DNA from: Sphingomonas sp. Leaf407
Lineage (GTDB): Bacteria > Pseudomonadota > Alphaproteobacteria > Sphingomonadales > Sphingomonadaceae
Reading direction: 5' to 3'
Assembly: GCF_001425385.1 (NCBI RefSeq)
Contig: NZ_LMQO01000002.1
Span: 62,001-126,000 of the forward strand
Length of the DNA stretch: 64,000 nt
The position numbers and the translations under genes are program-made. A model generated the notes under the pieces. That model saw nothing but the letters and a program-made list of their open reading frames with translations. It was not told the origin of the DNA and ran no database searches. Below, piece by piece: positions 52,601 through 59,266 of the stretch; within the stretch, counting starts at the first letter, position 1; every line of letters starts with the position of its first letter.

Positions 52601-55600
52601 CTGGGCGGCAGCGGCGGGGCGGGCAATGCGGCGGGTCGGGTCGATGTGGCCAACTACGGCCTGATCCGCACCGCCGGCGAAGGGTCGCACGGTATCGGCG
52701 CCAATTCGATCGGCGGCGGCGGCGGCAATGCCGGGTCGGTCGGCAACATCACCAAGATCGGTGCGGGCAGCGGCGACGCGACCGTCGTCCAGGTGGCGAT
52801 CGGCGGTTCGGGCGGCTCGGGCGGTTCAGGTGGCACGGTGCGCGTCGCCAACGTCGCCGGCGCGACGATCAACGAAGGGACGATCACCACCAGCGGTGCC
52901 AAGGCGCACGGCATCTTCGCGCAGAGCCTGGGCGGCGGTGGCGGCAACGGATCGTCGGTCCTGTCGCTGCTGTTCGGTTCGGCCGGCGCCGACAGCGTTT
53001 CGGCGGGGCTCAGCCTTGGCGGCGCGGGCGGCGACGGCAACCTCGGTGGCAGCGTTACCGTCGAGAACAGCGGGCGCATCTATACCGACGGTGTCGAATC
53101 GCATGGCATCCTTGCCCAGTCGATCGGCGGGGGCGGCGGCAACGGTGGCGTCACCGTGGCGACCAACGGCTTCTGGGGCGGCGCGACCAAGCGGGCACCG
53201 ATCCTCGCGCTCGGCGGGATCGGCGGCACCGGCAACGACGGCGGCACGGTCCGCGTCGTCAACACCGGGCAGATTTTCACCACCGGCGCGCGCGCCGACG
53301 GCATCGTCGCCCAGTCGATCGGCGGCGGCGGCGGCAATGCCGGCCTCGCGGTCGGCCTGACCGGAGAGGTTCGCACGCTGGTTGCCTCCAACCTGCTGGC
53401 CTTGACGGTCGGCGCGGTCGGCGGCGGCGGGTCGGGCAAGGGCGGCGAGGTGTTCGTCGAGAACAGCGGCGACATCACCGTCACCGGCGCGGGCGCAAAG
53501 GCGATCGTCGCGCAAAGCATCAACGGCGGCGGCGGCGGCACGCATTTCTCGCTCGCCGACCTGCAACTGCCGAGCGTCGGCGTCGCGATTCCGGGCGTCG
53601 CCATTCCGCCGCTCGGCGAACTGGACGGCATCCCCAATCTGGTCGCGGGCGAACCGGTCAACCGGAAGGTCACGCCGGTCATCGTCGCCACGCGCCTCGG
53701 TGCCGATGGGGTCGCGTCGATGAACGCGGGCAAGGTGACGGTCAGTAATACCGGCACGGTCCGCACTGCCGGCGATTACGGCGCGGGCATCACCGAAATC
53801 TCCGTGGGGAGCGGCGGCGGTGCGCTGACCATCGAGGGCAATCTGGTCAAGGCGGTCGTGCCGCTCGCCGCCACGGCGACCGCGTCCGTCCCCGGCGACG
53901 CACTGGCGCGGCTCGCGGCCGCCACGCCCGAGACGTTCAGCGCGCAGATGATCTACGCGATCGGGCTGGGGGCGAAGAACAGCACCGACGGTTCGGGCGC
54001 GGACATCGTGTCGACGCAGACCGGCGACGTCGTGACCACCGGCGCGGCGACGCCCGGCATCATGGTGCAGACGATCGGCGGCGGCGGCGGATCGGCGCTG
54101 GTCAACGTCACGACCGAGGATGCGACGCTGATCGACAGCGTCCGCTTCGGGCTGGGCGGGGTCGGCACGTCGGGGTCGTCGGGCGGGGCCATTACCCGGA
54201 CGCAGAACGGCATCGTCGCGACGACGCAGGCGCTGTCGCATGGCGCGCTGATCCAGTCGATCGGCGGCGGCGGCGGTTCCGCGATCGGGCGGGTGGCGAT
54301 GACGCCGGCCAGCGGGGCGGCGGCAGCCGTGACCTCGACGCCGATCGCCGCTGCGATCGTCTCGCTCGGCGCGAACGGCGGCGCGCGCAACGATGGCGGC
54401 GTGGTCGACGTGACGTTCAACGGCGGCTTCGCGACGCAGGGCGCACAGGCCCATGGCCTGATCGTCCAGTCGATCGGGGCCGGCGGCGGATCGGTGTCGC
54501 TCGACGGGTTGCAGCCGACATCGCTGATCGTCGGCGGCGTCAACGGGGCCGGGGGTTCGGGGGGTGCGATCCGCGTCGCCAACACCGGTGCCGTCACGGC
54601 GCAGGGCACCGGCGCGCACGGCATGGTCGTGCAGTCGATCGGCGGCGGCGGCGGCATCGTCTCGGGTGCTTTCGCGCGCACGGCGGCGACGCTGTCGGCG
54701 GCCAACAGCGGCAATGGCGGCACGATCGCCGTGACGCAGAAGGGCGACGTGATCGCCGGGGGCGACCGCGCGTTCGGCATCGTCGCGCAGAGCCTCGGCG
54801 GCGGCGGCGGCCTGATCGGCGACAGCTTCGCCGGGTCGGCGGGCGGCGTCGGTTCGGCCGGTGCGCTCACGCTCGACGTGCAGGGATCGGTGATGGCGGT
54901 GGGCGTCGATTCGACCGCGATCGTCGCGCAGAGCATGGGGTCGCAGGGGGCGGGCGACATCCTCGTCACGACCTCCGGCAACGTTCGCGGCGGCAGCGGC
55001 ACGGGCGCGGCGATCCGCCTTGCGGGCGGTGCGAACAATGTCGTGCGCAGCGCAGGGACGCTGTCGGCGGTGTCGGGCCTTGCCGTCGTCGGCGGTGCCG
55101 GCAACGACCGGGTGGTCAACACCGGCATGGCGATCGGCAACTTCACGCTCGGCGGCGGCACCAACGCGCTGGAGAATGCGGCCGGCGCGACGCTGGTCAC
55201 GCTCGACACGATCGACCTGCGCGACGGGGCCGGCAGCAGCGGCACCTTTACCAACGCCGGGCAGATCAACCTCGGCCTGTCGGCCAGTGCCTACCCCGTC
55301 GACCTGCTCGCCGGGGCGACCCAGCCGGTGCGGACGGTGGCCGATGCGAAGACCGACCTGCTGAACGGTACGCGGGTCATCAGCCAGGTCGCGCTCGATG
55401 GCGATTTCGTCCAGACGAAGACGGGCAACACGACGTTCGACGTCGCGTTCGGCCCCTATGCGTCGGACCGGTTCGACATGACCGGGCGGGCGAGCGTGAA
55501 CGGCACCGCTGGCATCACGCTCACCTGGCTGGAAAACAGCGCGCCGGTGCTGTTGTGGGCGGCGGCGGGCGGCGGGGTCGACAACGGACTGTCGATCCCC

Positions 55601-56761
55601 GACACGCTGGCGATCGATTATCGCACGATCGCCGATGCGCAGGGCATCAAGCTCGGCCTCACCAGCAATTTCGGCCTGTCGTTCCTGACCGCCAACCAGC
55701 AGGCGATCGGGCGGTCGCTCGACTCCGCGCTGACCGTCGGCAATGCGGCGGGCATCGGCCGGCTGATGGCGCTGCTCGGCAATCTGGGGGCCGGGCAGGA
55801 GGCAACCTATCAGCGGATCATGGCCGAACTCGACCCCGAACCGCTGCTGGCGCCGGGGCTGGTCCAGTTCGCCGCCGCCCGCACCTTTGCCGGCCATCTG
55901 TCCGGCTGCGACGCGCTCGCCGCGGGTACGCGGTGCGTCTGGGGCCGGGTCGAGCGGAACCAGTACGACCGCAACGACAAGGCCGGCGATTCCACGATCG
56001 CGCAGGACGACAATGCGCATCTGCGCGCCGGGTTCGAACTGCCCTTCGCGGAAGCCTGGGCGCTGGCCGGGGCGGTCGGCTATGACGACAGCGGGCGGCT
56101 GGACGTCGGCGGCGGTCGCGCGCACGGCGACTGGAACGCCGTCCATGCCGGTGTCGCGGTCCGCCGTGCGATCGGCGGCGACGCGCAGGGCGCGGTGTCG
56201 CTGGGCGTCGCGGGTGGCCTGCAACGCGGCGACATCGACCGGCGCCAGACGGTGTTCGTCGATGCGGTCGGTCAGTCGCGCGTCCGCAACGACTATGTCG
56301 CGTTCAACGCCAACGCCGCCTACACGCTGACGGCGGGCCGGGTGTTCGCACGGCCCGAACTGAACCTGTCCTATGTCGGGCTGGGCCAGGGCGAGTTCGC
56401 GGAGAAGGGCCTGCTCGGCCTTGGTGTGCAGGCAGTGCGCCATCGCGACTGGATCGCCACGGCGACACCGGGCGTGACGCTGGGCGTGAAGCTGAGCGAC
56501 GGGGTGCAACTCTCGGCCAATGGTGCGGCGGTGCTGCACGACAAGTCGAGCTATGCCGCTCCGTTCCGTTTGCTCGGCGCGGACGCCAGCGCCGCGCCGG
56601 CCATGATCCGCTCGGGCTTCGACCGGACCGGATGGGCGGCGGGCGTCGACCTGACGCTGGTGCGCGCCGAGCGTTTCTCGGTCGATGCAGGCTATCGCGC
56701 GGAATGGGGCAGGACGACGACGGTCCAGAACCTGCGCCTGAAGGCGAAGCTCGGGTTTTAG
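40628..56761 (+). CDS. Giant glycine-rich autotransporter, 5,377 residues
   Basis: A type Va-like autotransporter. Order: residues 1-90, soluble charged region (FMDQFDFAKLTAAERSLARR); about 91-116 hydrophobic signal segment (LRQLAPLTLGGVAAATVGAA) ending AFAYA; 117-240 a non-glycine stalk; about 250-5040 passenger of about 67 units carrying AQSVGGGGGNGGFNVSGG-like loops, expected to form a right-handed beta-helix; about 5100-5377 an outer-membrane beta-barrel ending LKLAKLGF-like (LRLKAKLGF) with terminal Phe. Cys occur only in pairs (CFGALGC, CYIGC, CDALAAGTRC). GGGGG precedes the ATG. The size is far above common autotransporters. An adhesin, biofilm or ice/surface-binding role is plausible but not shown. 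Confidence 0.93.
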   Translation: MISERTVSRAAVAVVLERFMDQFDFAKLTAAERSLARRELVLLRPSLADDDGRLAAALERLDQALGTPGPVRQGHVRSGNATQARRLQRLLRQLAPLTLGGVAAATVGAAPAFAYAAPVLGDSVVNPETGTTETVIELIGDHSVRTDKNNVILLAQAVGDVFTATVPDTSTTPTGTKTVTYTVTAVSLTDGRVTGVTLKDAADVVSTTAVVKPVNYTPPAAGGGQGSATSFTLPRATGERGQFSDIRQGGNGGNGRDGGGVEVCFGALGCARIAYDPKPGGAGAAGPTFVATVDATNGDVTTIANKRPGIAIVSTGGNGGEGGTAYGTIPAAQGGAAGAGGTVRGNNYVDVVTNGENSHGMLVQSTAGRAGSGGGCYIGCTGGGGGTAASGGVASGYNYGDIFTYGKGAAGMVVQSMGGSAGTGGESYGIVGIGGKGGVGGNGGNAYARNEGRIRTAGEAAHGVLAQSVGGVGGNAGAGGGLVAFGGDGGGAGNGGTAEASAGAGSVIVTTGDFAFGVSSQSIGGGGGLGAIAGGIVSFGASGGTAGSGGTAKVSLDDGAYVETSGEGAYGVFAQSVGGMGGTAFGTGGVFTMGGTGGVGGNGGMVDVVSGATIVTGKDGDGTDARGIFAQSVGGGGGNALASGGVVALGGSGGIAGNGQTVRVETTKASSVTTRGLGADGIFAQSVGGGGGAGASSGGVVAMGGSGGGGGIGGAVSVRNAGEIQTWGQLSRGILAQSVGGGGGTGGDGSGLAAIGGSGSKASQGGDVTVGNSGAITTNRNRSHGILAQSIGGGGGEGGTTGIDGDTGFAMLLAIGGSGGGGGSGGIVTVDSSGSIVTRGDDSHGLFAQSVGGGGGNGGSSTSLSLFAGVAIGGSGAGAGDGGTATLNFAQQSIDVGGVATLLDPTITTAGERSRGVFLQSVGGGGGSGGFAVQATGGIIGAVSVALGGSGSGGGDGGEVRGTGDVRIFTAGANSEGFYAQSVGGGGGAGGYSIATAVTPADGAAIAVGIGGSGAGGGDGGFVKLTTGGSIVTQGMFSTGLLAQSVGGGGGNGGYNISSAVAAGSIAALGVAFGMGGTGAGGGAGGDVDVVYDGSIATGNVDGSGSDSAGAVIQSVGGGGGNGGANTSGAIAGGGRVAIGVAIGLGGAGAGGGSGGEVKGTVGGGVVTRGERSTGVLVQSAGGGGGNGGYNISGNLTAAGTLAGGASIGFGGAGGLGGDGGIVTGRSSGTIATYNADSSGLVVQSVGGGGGNGALNVAAGITASAAIGGGFSLGFGGSGGKGGKGGKVEGYADQTVTTQGDNSTGVLVQSTGGGGGAGGLNVAAAVALTGTAGIGIGIGFGGAGGGGGDGGAVTAVGHSVTTAGLKSSGFVAQSVGGAGGTGGINIGAGIAIGVGQSAAVGVGLGGSGGGGGAGGVVDATVIGSVSTKRDMSHAVIAQSVGGGGGVGGFNIAGGLAAGGMGAGAFNFGLGGSGGGGGGAAATTLRVTGEAVTGGKNSDGIVAQSLGGGGGNGAFNVTGGIAAGGTTAVAIGFGVGGAGGGGGAGGTVRLEVNEDATAGDPALVAATTVGDGSRGIVAQSVGGGGGNGGFNVTGGATLSGAGGATIAVGVGGIGGDGAGSGAVVAKVSGRTTTQGAKSDAVIAQSVGGGGGNGAFNISGTLALAGGGDAAVSVGVGGAGGKGGSGESVTLAVNAAAANPATTLIAAATAGEGSRGIVAQSLGGGGGNGGFNVSAAVSLSGGGAGAVSVGIGGSGGDGGDAGKAGAETPGMALRDQDYSVDATIRGRTLTTGVNSDAVVIQSLGGGGGNGDFNVSGALAIGAGGVGGTGSVGIGGSGGKGGQAGAVRLRLNDGADASDAALFAATTQASGSRGVVIQSLGGGGGGGAFNVSGGIAIGSGGAGAASFGIGGSGGGGGDGARIDATVTGRTATAGAGSDALVAQSIGGGGGSGGFNVAAGVALSAGGSGSVAIGIGGSGGGGGDAGAVRLGVNQGVAVPAVTLVAASTERDGSRGIVAQSLGGGGGNGGFNVSGALSGASALGVAVAVGIGGAGGDGGDGKAVDLSVQGMTQTLGADSHGVVAQSVGGGGGSGGFNVAGSIALAGGGSAAIGVGIGGSGGGGGNAGAVDLRLNTGITTNTDVAAAVTGGDRSGGVLAQSIGGGGGTGGFNVTGGLSLAGQGAAAIGIGIGGSGGGGGSGGAVAAAISGRTATSGKASDAVLAQSVGGGGGSGAMNITGGIAIAKQGAGNFGFGMGGSGGRGGDGSTVDLLVNYGIVDPSDGLIAASTQGSESRGIVAQSLGGGGGTGGFNVTGQLNAAGQGAGGLAIGVGGSGGGGGKGDRATLVVQGATLTQGFKSDAVLAQSIGGGGGDGAFNVAGGISLAGKGAGTVAIGVGGSGGDGGAAGAASAIINATVRDSRRDLVAALTSGDQARGVVVQSMGGGGGNGAFNISGIVQIAGTGAGGVAFGVGGSGGKASDGGLATASITGQTITRGAGSDAIVVQSVGGGGGNGGFNVSGALSFAGKGAGAGVMGVGGSGGGGGKGGDAAVRVNSGVIVPGLDLFAANTTGAGSRGIVVQSLGGGGGDGAFNISGQISGAATGAGGLAIGIGGSGGGGGDAGSVIGDITGRTTTAGAGSIGILAQSVGGGGGNGSFNVAGSIALAKSGAGNVTIGVGGSGGSGGDAGSVTLDVNQHSSDPTNALVAAATAGDGSTAIVAQSLGGGGGNGSFNVSAGVAIAKDDAGNLGFGMGGSGGIAGVGGAVKARIHGDIATGGVDAGGALIQSVGGGGGNGGFNVSGGLAATKSGGAGNIMIGVGGFGGAGGNAGTVDATLVSGIVTTGNNAYGAAIQSIGGAGGIGGFNVTGGVSLTMGTSAAGTFGLGFGGFGGGGGDAGNVVARMLGSITTSGAQAHGLLVQSQGGGGGAGGMNITGGVAIGKGGTGNIGIGVGGFGGTGGDAGTVDATTRGSVSTSGAGAYGALFLSLGGAGGVGAMNVTGGVSVSVGDSSSTSVGIGVGGFGGGGGDAKRVTASVDGLYRTDGVGAAGVVATSLGGGGGDGGINVSGTLAISSKGAGTSVAMGVGGFGGDGGTSGDVTLTRTGQTVTQKASSDGVVAQSIGGGGGRGGMNVSGGISGTLDGEGTSVVIGVGGFGGAGGNAGKVDATIRDSVWAAGSDAATPFYPEDLTLADDQVVDFGARTSLRNGSSGIVVKSVGGGGGSGGINISGGIALAPSKGDGNASALVLGIGGFGGAGGDAGDVTATIGAISGPRIQVQGTGDQKSAIYVASIGGGGGDGALNVSGGITTEGQVVAGIGGSGSGGGFGRAVVARVDADLFATGYQSSGLAVQSLGGGGGNGGINISGGLKTLRREPVIVFGMGGDGGVGNSSGDVTAYQHGQVVVNGFNSTGVLAQSIAGGGGNGGMSFVSAISLQGGNSQSDSFTAAIGVGGSGGRGSKAGDVRVESTGDILMNTVVTVDDKNNAVLSAGAEQGMSTGIKAQSIGGGGGNGGFNFVGTVAFKNSPLVVAVGGSGDVGGDAGDVTVIRGLREDGSISRSLINTFGIASTGLVAQSIGGGGGSAATNLSLGFAQTPAERTSFGGLFQVGGDGATSGDAGRVNVVHVGSIQTNGAASEGILAQSIGKGGGNAAVNLGILVVKAAKGAPDSGKSSTINGLAVAVGGAAGDAGTSNTVTVRHDGTIQTKGNSSSAIVAQSMAGGGGNVALNTGAVVGADNLLSIGIGRQGGRGGRAGNVAVTASGLLVVDGNDSNGIVAQSIGGAGGLSGTSVVGGEAKDGSGDTAIKQGFALSVGLEGGAGGLAGTVDVDNRADIVTSGRNARGILAQSIGGDGGVGGSASVLGRGQAQSVSLALGGGGGGGSRGQKVSVRNLGTIVTTGVSGDAIFAQSIGGGGGIAGAAATLRQGEAPAGKTFATVGVTVGGSGGSGAVAGDVQVDNFGQLSTTADDSLGIRAQSIGGGGGSGGAAYMVQKASGTELKSFSLMLGGSGGAGNAAGRVDVANYGLIRTAGEGSHGIGANSIGGGGGNAGSVGNITKIGAGSGDATVVQVAIGGSGGSGGSGGTVRVANVAGATINEGTITTSGAKAHGIFAQSLGGGGGNGSSVLSLLFGSAGADSVSAGLSLGGAGGDGNLGGSVTVENSGRIYTDGVESHGILAQSIGGGGGNGGVTVATNGFWGGATKRAPILALGGIGGTGNDGGTVRVVNTGQIFTTGARADGIVAQSIGGGGGNAGLAVGLTGEVRTLVASNLLALTVGAVGGGGSGKGGEVFVENSGDITVTGAGAKAIVAQSINGGGGGTHFSLADLQLPSVGVAIPGVAIPPLGELDGIPNLVAGEPVNRKVTPVIVATRLGADGVASMNAGKVTVSNTGTVRTAGDYGAGITEISVGSGGGALTIEGNLVKAVVPLAATATASVPGDALARLAAATPETFSAQMIYAIGLGAKNSTDGSGADIVSTQTGDVVTTGAATPGIMVQTIGGGGGSALVNVTTEDATLIDSVRFGLGGVGTSGSSGGAITRTQNGIVATTQALSHGALIQSIGGGGGSAIGRVAMTPASGAAAAVTSTPIAAAIVSLGANGGARNDGGVVDVTFNGGFATQGAQAHGLIVQSIGAGGGSVSLDGLQPTSLIVGGVNGAGGSGGAIRVANTGAVTAQGTGAHGMVVQSIGGGGGIVSGAFARTAATLSAANSGNGGTIAVTQKGDVIAGGDRAFGIVAQSLGGGGGLIGDSFAGSAGGVGSAGALTLDVQGSVMAVGVDSTAIVAQSMGSQGAGDILVTTSGNVRGGSGTGAAIRLAGGANNVVRSAGTLSAVSGLAVVGGAGNDRVVNTGMAIGNFTLGGGTNALENAAGATLVTLDTIDLRDGAGSSGTFTNAGQINLGLSASAYPVDLLAGATQPVRTVADAKTDLLNGTRVISQVALDGDFVQTKTGNTTFDVAFGPYASDRFDMTGRASVNGTAGITLTWLENSAPVLLWAAAGGGVDNGLSIPDTLAIDYRTIADAQGIKLGLTSNFGLSFLTANQQAIGRSLDSALTVGNAAGIGRLMALLGNLGAGQEATYQRIMAELDPEPLLAPGLVQFAAARTFAGHLSGCDALAAGTRCVWGRVERNQYDRNDKAGDSTIAQDDNAHLRAGFELPFAEAWALAGAVGYDDSGRLDVGGGRAHGDWNAVHAGVAVRRAIGGDAQGAVSLGVAGGLQRGDIDRRQTVFVDAVGQSRVRNDYVAFNANAAYTLTAGRVFARPELNLSYVGLGQGEFAEKGLLGLGVQAVRHRDWIATATPGVTLGVKLSDGVQLSANGAAVLHDKSSYAAPFRLLGADASAAPAMIRSGFDRTGWAAGVDLTLVRAERFSVDAGYRAEWGRTTTVQNLRLKAKLGF
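41680..54960 (+). repeat. About 67 tandem Gly-rich passenger repeats
   Basis: Each unit is about 70 residues (about 213 nt), with the pattern VxTxGxxSxGIxAQSVGGGGGNGGFNV, then an Ala/Gly strand and GGSGGxGGxAGxV. I counted 67 copies of the QS(V/I/L/M)GGGGG core or a variant, by eye. Early units (41700-42450) are less regular, middle ones most conserved, and late units (after 50800) lose the FNVSG part. Gly-rich turns alternate with short beta strands, fitting a solenoid. Confidence 0.88.
45080..48970 (+). repeat. Nine tandem A/B doublets inside the passenger
   Basis: Units alternate strictly. Type A reads xVxGRTxTxGxxSDAVxAQSVGG. Type B has an insertion: LxVNxxxxxPxxxLVAAxT, then GDGSRGIVAQSLGG. 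A and B follow one another through 18 consecutive units; examples of B are VNQGVAVPAVTLVAASTERD (46590s) and VNQHSSDPTNALVAAATAGD (48690s). The doublet is about 142 residues (about 430 nt), a higher-order repeat of the shorter unit. Confidence 0.8.
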
Positions 56762-56814
56762 GGCGGATCGACATTCAGCTTTGGCAGGGGGAAATCTGCC
56801 CTTGCCCCCCTCCG

Positions 56815-56910
56815 CGTCATCCCCGCGCAGGCGGGAATCCATACACGCCGACGCTGGTGATCGAACCGAGCCCGTTGCGTCTATGGGTTCCCGCCTGCGC
56901 GGGAACGACG
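56815..56910. repeat. REP-like inverted pair between convergent genes
   Basis: CGTCATCCCCGCGCAGGCGG and nine more bases (56815-56843) and the reverse complement copy at 56882-56910 match at 26 of 29 positions. Each copy holds its own hairpin, CCCGC-GCAG-GCGGG. This motif is a widespread dispersed extragenic repeat in alpha- and betaproteobacteria. The 228-bp gap between the giant gene and the convergent TonB receptor gene otherwise holds no gene; the pair may act as a bidirectional terminator. Confidence 0.75.
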
Positions 56911-56989
56911 AACAGCCGTAGCATCCGCTCCGCCCGGTCTTGCGGTGGCCAGCCGGTGTCGCGGTGGAGGGGGGCCGGTTTCCTCCTCC

Positions 56990-59143
56990 TCAAAAACTCG
57001 TGCGCAGCCCGATCGCGGCGGTGCGCGGGGCACCGGGCTGGACCCACAGCGGCGAATAGCTGTTGGCGTACCACCGCGCGTCGAACAGATTCTGCACCGC
57101 CGCGAACAGCGTGACGCCGTCGACCGGCTCGACCTCACCGAAGATGCGGGCAAGCGTGTGCGAGGGCAGGGTGAAGGCGGTGCCGGTTTCGCCCGATCGA
57201 TCGCCGACATGGTGCATGCCGCCCCCGGCGCGCGCCTTGCGGCCGGCGAGGGTGAAGTCCCTGGCAAGCTGCACGTTCAGAGTGTGGTCGGGAATGTTGA
57301 CGAGCCGGTCGCCGGGGCGGATCTGGAAGTTGAAATTGGGTTCGAGCAACGTCGATCGCGCCTCGGCATCGAGATAGGCATAGCTGAACAGCACCTCGAC
57401 ATCGCCCGGCAGGCGGCCGGTCAGGTCGAGTTCGACACCGCGACTGCGCGCCTTGCCGATCGCGACCGAAAAGCCGGGATTGCCGGTGTCGCTGGCCAGC
57501 ACGTTCGACTTGGTCAGTTCGAACGCCGCCAGCGTGGCGTTCCACCGGCCGCCGGGCAGGGCCAGCTTGATGCCGACTTCCTTCGACCGGCTGATCTCGG
57601 GATCGAAGATCGCGCCGGTCACGTCGGTGCCGATGTTGGCGCGAAACCCCTCGCCATAGGCGGCATAGAGGGTGAGCGGATCGCTCAACCGATAGACGAG
57701 CCCGGCCTGCGGGCTGAACCGGCCGACGCTGCGGTCGCTGTCGATCCCGGTCAGGCGGTTGAGCGTGCGCAGGCGGACCGAATCATACCGCCCGCCGACG
57801 CGCAGTTGCAGCCGGTCGGTCAGCGCGATCTGGTCCTGCACGAACGCCCCGTTCGATTCCTGCACGTCGAGGCGATCGTTCTGCGGCCCCGGGGTCGGCA
57901 AGGGGAAGCGTCCATAGACCGGATCGGCGATGTCGAGGACATAGCCCGCGCGGTCGGTGGTCGTCGCGCCGACGACGGCGGGGCGGACGCGGCCGAACTG
58001 CTGGTCGTTGTCGAACCGGTCGAGATCGGCACCGATCAGGACGCGGTGGCGGAGCGTGCCCGTGTCGAACGCACCCGACAGTTCGGCGCGCACGACCCAC
58101 TGGCGCGAATCATACCGCCGCGAGCGGCGCTGGCGCGACAGCGAGCGGCCGTCGCGGAACAGCTTCTGGCGGGCCGGCACCAGTTCGGCATCCGATGAAA
58201 AGCCGGTGAGCAGCGTGTCGCGCAGGCTGGCACCGACGAGCAGGCTCCAGTCGCCGCTCAGGTCGTGCTGGACGCGGAGCTGGTGGCCGGTCGCGCGCGC
58301 GATGGTATCGCCGTCGCCCGGCTCGCCGAGGAAGCGCGTGCGGGGCACGGTGGCGAAGTCGCCGTTCAGCACGACGATGCCGCGATCGAACGGTGTCTCG
58401 ACCCGCGTCCATTCGAAATCATAGGTCAGCCGTGTCCGCGACCCGATCGCGAGGCCGACCGAAGGAAGGAAGCCCCGGCGGTGGAGGTCGACGCTGTCGC
58501 GGAACGTGTCGCCATCCTCGGCATAGCCGATCAACCGGGCGGTGAGCGTGTCGGTGAGCGCCAGATTGACGTCGGCTTCGCTGCGCAGCCGGTCGAAGCT
58601 GCCGAGTTGCAGCGACGTGCTGCCGAAGGTGCGGCCGATCTCCGCCTGTTTGGTGACGAGGTTGACGGTGCCGCCCGGCTCGCCGCGTCCCAGCAGCGCC
58701 GCCGCCGGGCCTTTCAACACCTCGACCCGTTCGATCCCGGCGACGTCGCGCGGGCCGCCGAAACCGCGTCCGCCGTTGAAGCCGTTGACGAGATAGCCGG
58801 TCGGGATATTCTCGTCACCGGCGAAGCCGCGCACCGCGAAACTGTCGAACAGGCCGCCGAGCGTGTTCTGGCGCGAAACCGACGCGTTGAGATCGAGCGC
58901 GTCGCCCAGCCGCAGGAAATTGTTTTCCTTGAGCGTTTCCTCGTCGATCTGCGCGATCGACTGCGGGATTTCGGCAAGGGTGAAGTCGCCGCGATAGGCC
59001 TGTCGCACGCCGGTGACGGTGATTTCCTGATCGGCCGGCGCGGCATCGTCCCCCGGCTCGTGCGCCGCCGCCGGTGCCGCCGCCAGCAGCGCCGAACCGG
59101 CGAGGCACATCATCAAACTCGCGCGCGAAGCGTGGCGCAGCAT
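56990..59143 (-). CDS. TonB-dependent siderophore-type receptor
   Basis: A 717-residue receptor of the FhuA/FpvA-like siderophore family. Signal peptide (LAGSALLAAAPAAA), TonB box EITVTGVRQAY, plug blocks IPQSIAQIDEETLKENNFLR, FAVRGFAGDENIPTGYLVNG, VLKGPAAALLGRGEPGGTVN and NLVTKQAE, then a barrel to LRTSF. ATG 59143 follows GGGGGTTGAT; earlier in-frame starts lack a leader. There is no signalling extension. Upstream an alpha/beta hydrolase might process the ligand (123-bp gap). The gene is convergent with the giant autotransporter. Ferric siderophore import is the likely role, with the exact ligand unknown. Confidence 0.92.
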   Translation of the reverse strand: MLRHASRASLMMCLAGSALLAAAPAAAHEPGDDAAPADQEITVTGVRQAYRGDFTLAEIPQSIAQIDEETLKENNFLRLGDALDLNASVSRQNTLGGLFDSFAVRGFAGDENIPTGYLVNGFNGGRGFGGPRDVAGIERVEVLKGPAAALLGRGEPGGTVNLVTKQAEIGRTFGSTSLQLGSFDRLRSEADVNLALTDTLTARLIGYAEDGDTFRDSVDLHRRGFLPSVGLAIGSRTRLTYDFEWTRVETPFDRGIVVLNGDFATVPRTRFLGEPGDGDTIARATGHQLRVQHDLSGDWSLLVGASLRDTLLTGFSSDAELVPARQKLFRDGRSLSRQRRSRRYDSRQWVVRAELSGAFDTGTLRHRVLIGADLDRFDNDQQFGRVRPAVVGATTTDRAGYVLDIADPVYGRFPLPTPGPQNDRLDVQESNGAFVQDQIALTDRLQLRVGGRYDSVRLRTLNRLTGIDSDRSVGRFSPQAGLVYRLSDPLTLYAAYGEGFRANIGTDVTGAIFDPEISRSKEVGIKLALPGGRWNATLAAFELTKSNVLASDTGNPGFSVAIGKARSRGVELDLTGRLPGDVEVLFSYAYLDAEARSTLLEPNFNFQIRPGDRLVNIPDHTLNVQLARDFTLAGRKARAGGGMHHVGDRSGETGTAFTLPSHTLARIFGEVEPVDGVTLFAAVQNLFDARWYANSYSPLWVQPGAPRTAAIGLRTSF

Positions 59144-59266
59144 ATCAACCCCCGTTGTTGGCCAGGCCGCGCGGGCAGGACCGGCGACAGGAGCGCGCCT
59201 CATGGCGGCACGTTACACCATCGTCAATGAGATGTTATATCAGTTACGCCGCCAACGCCGACCCGG

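Noticed and set aside
40553..52690. Very long minus-strand open frames (over 2,200 and 1,700 residues) opposite the giant gene
   Set aside because: They mirror the Gly-rich codons as Ala/Arg/Pro/Asp strings without domains, starts with ribosome-binding sites or signal peptides. They are shadows of biased third positions and GC content.
40628..56761. CRISPR-like or satellite DNA in the repeat region
   Set aside because: The repeats are about 213 nt, in frame, with variable spacing and no short conserved direct repeat plus unique spacers; they encode protein units.
59144..59266. Fur box upstream of the siderophore-type receptor
   Set aside because: An AT-rich stretch (TGATATAACATCTCATTGA on the minus strand) has some resemblance but too few matches to the Fur consensus to claim a site.
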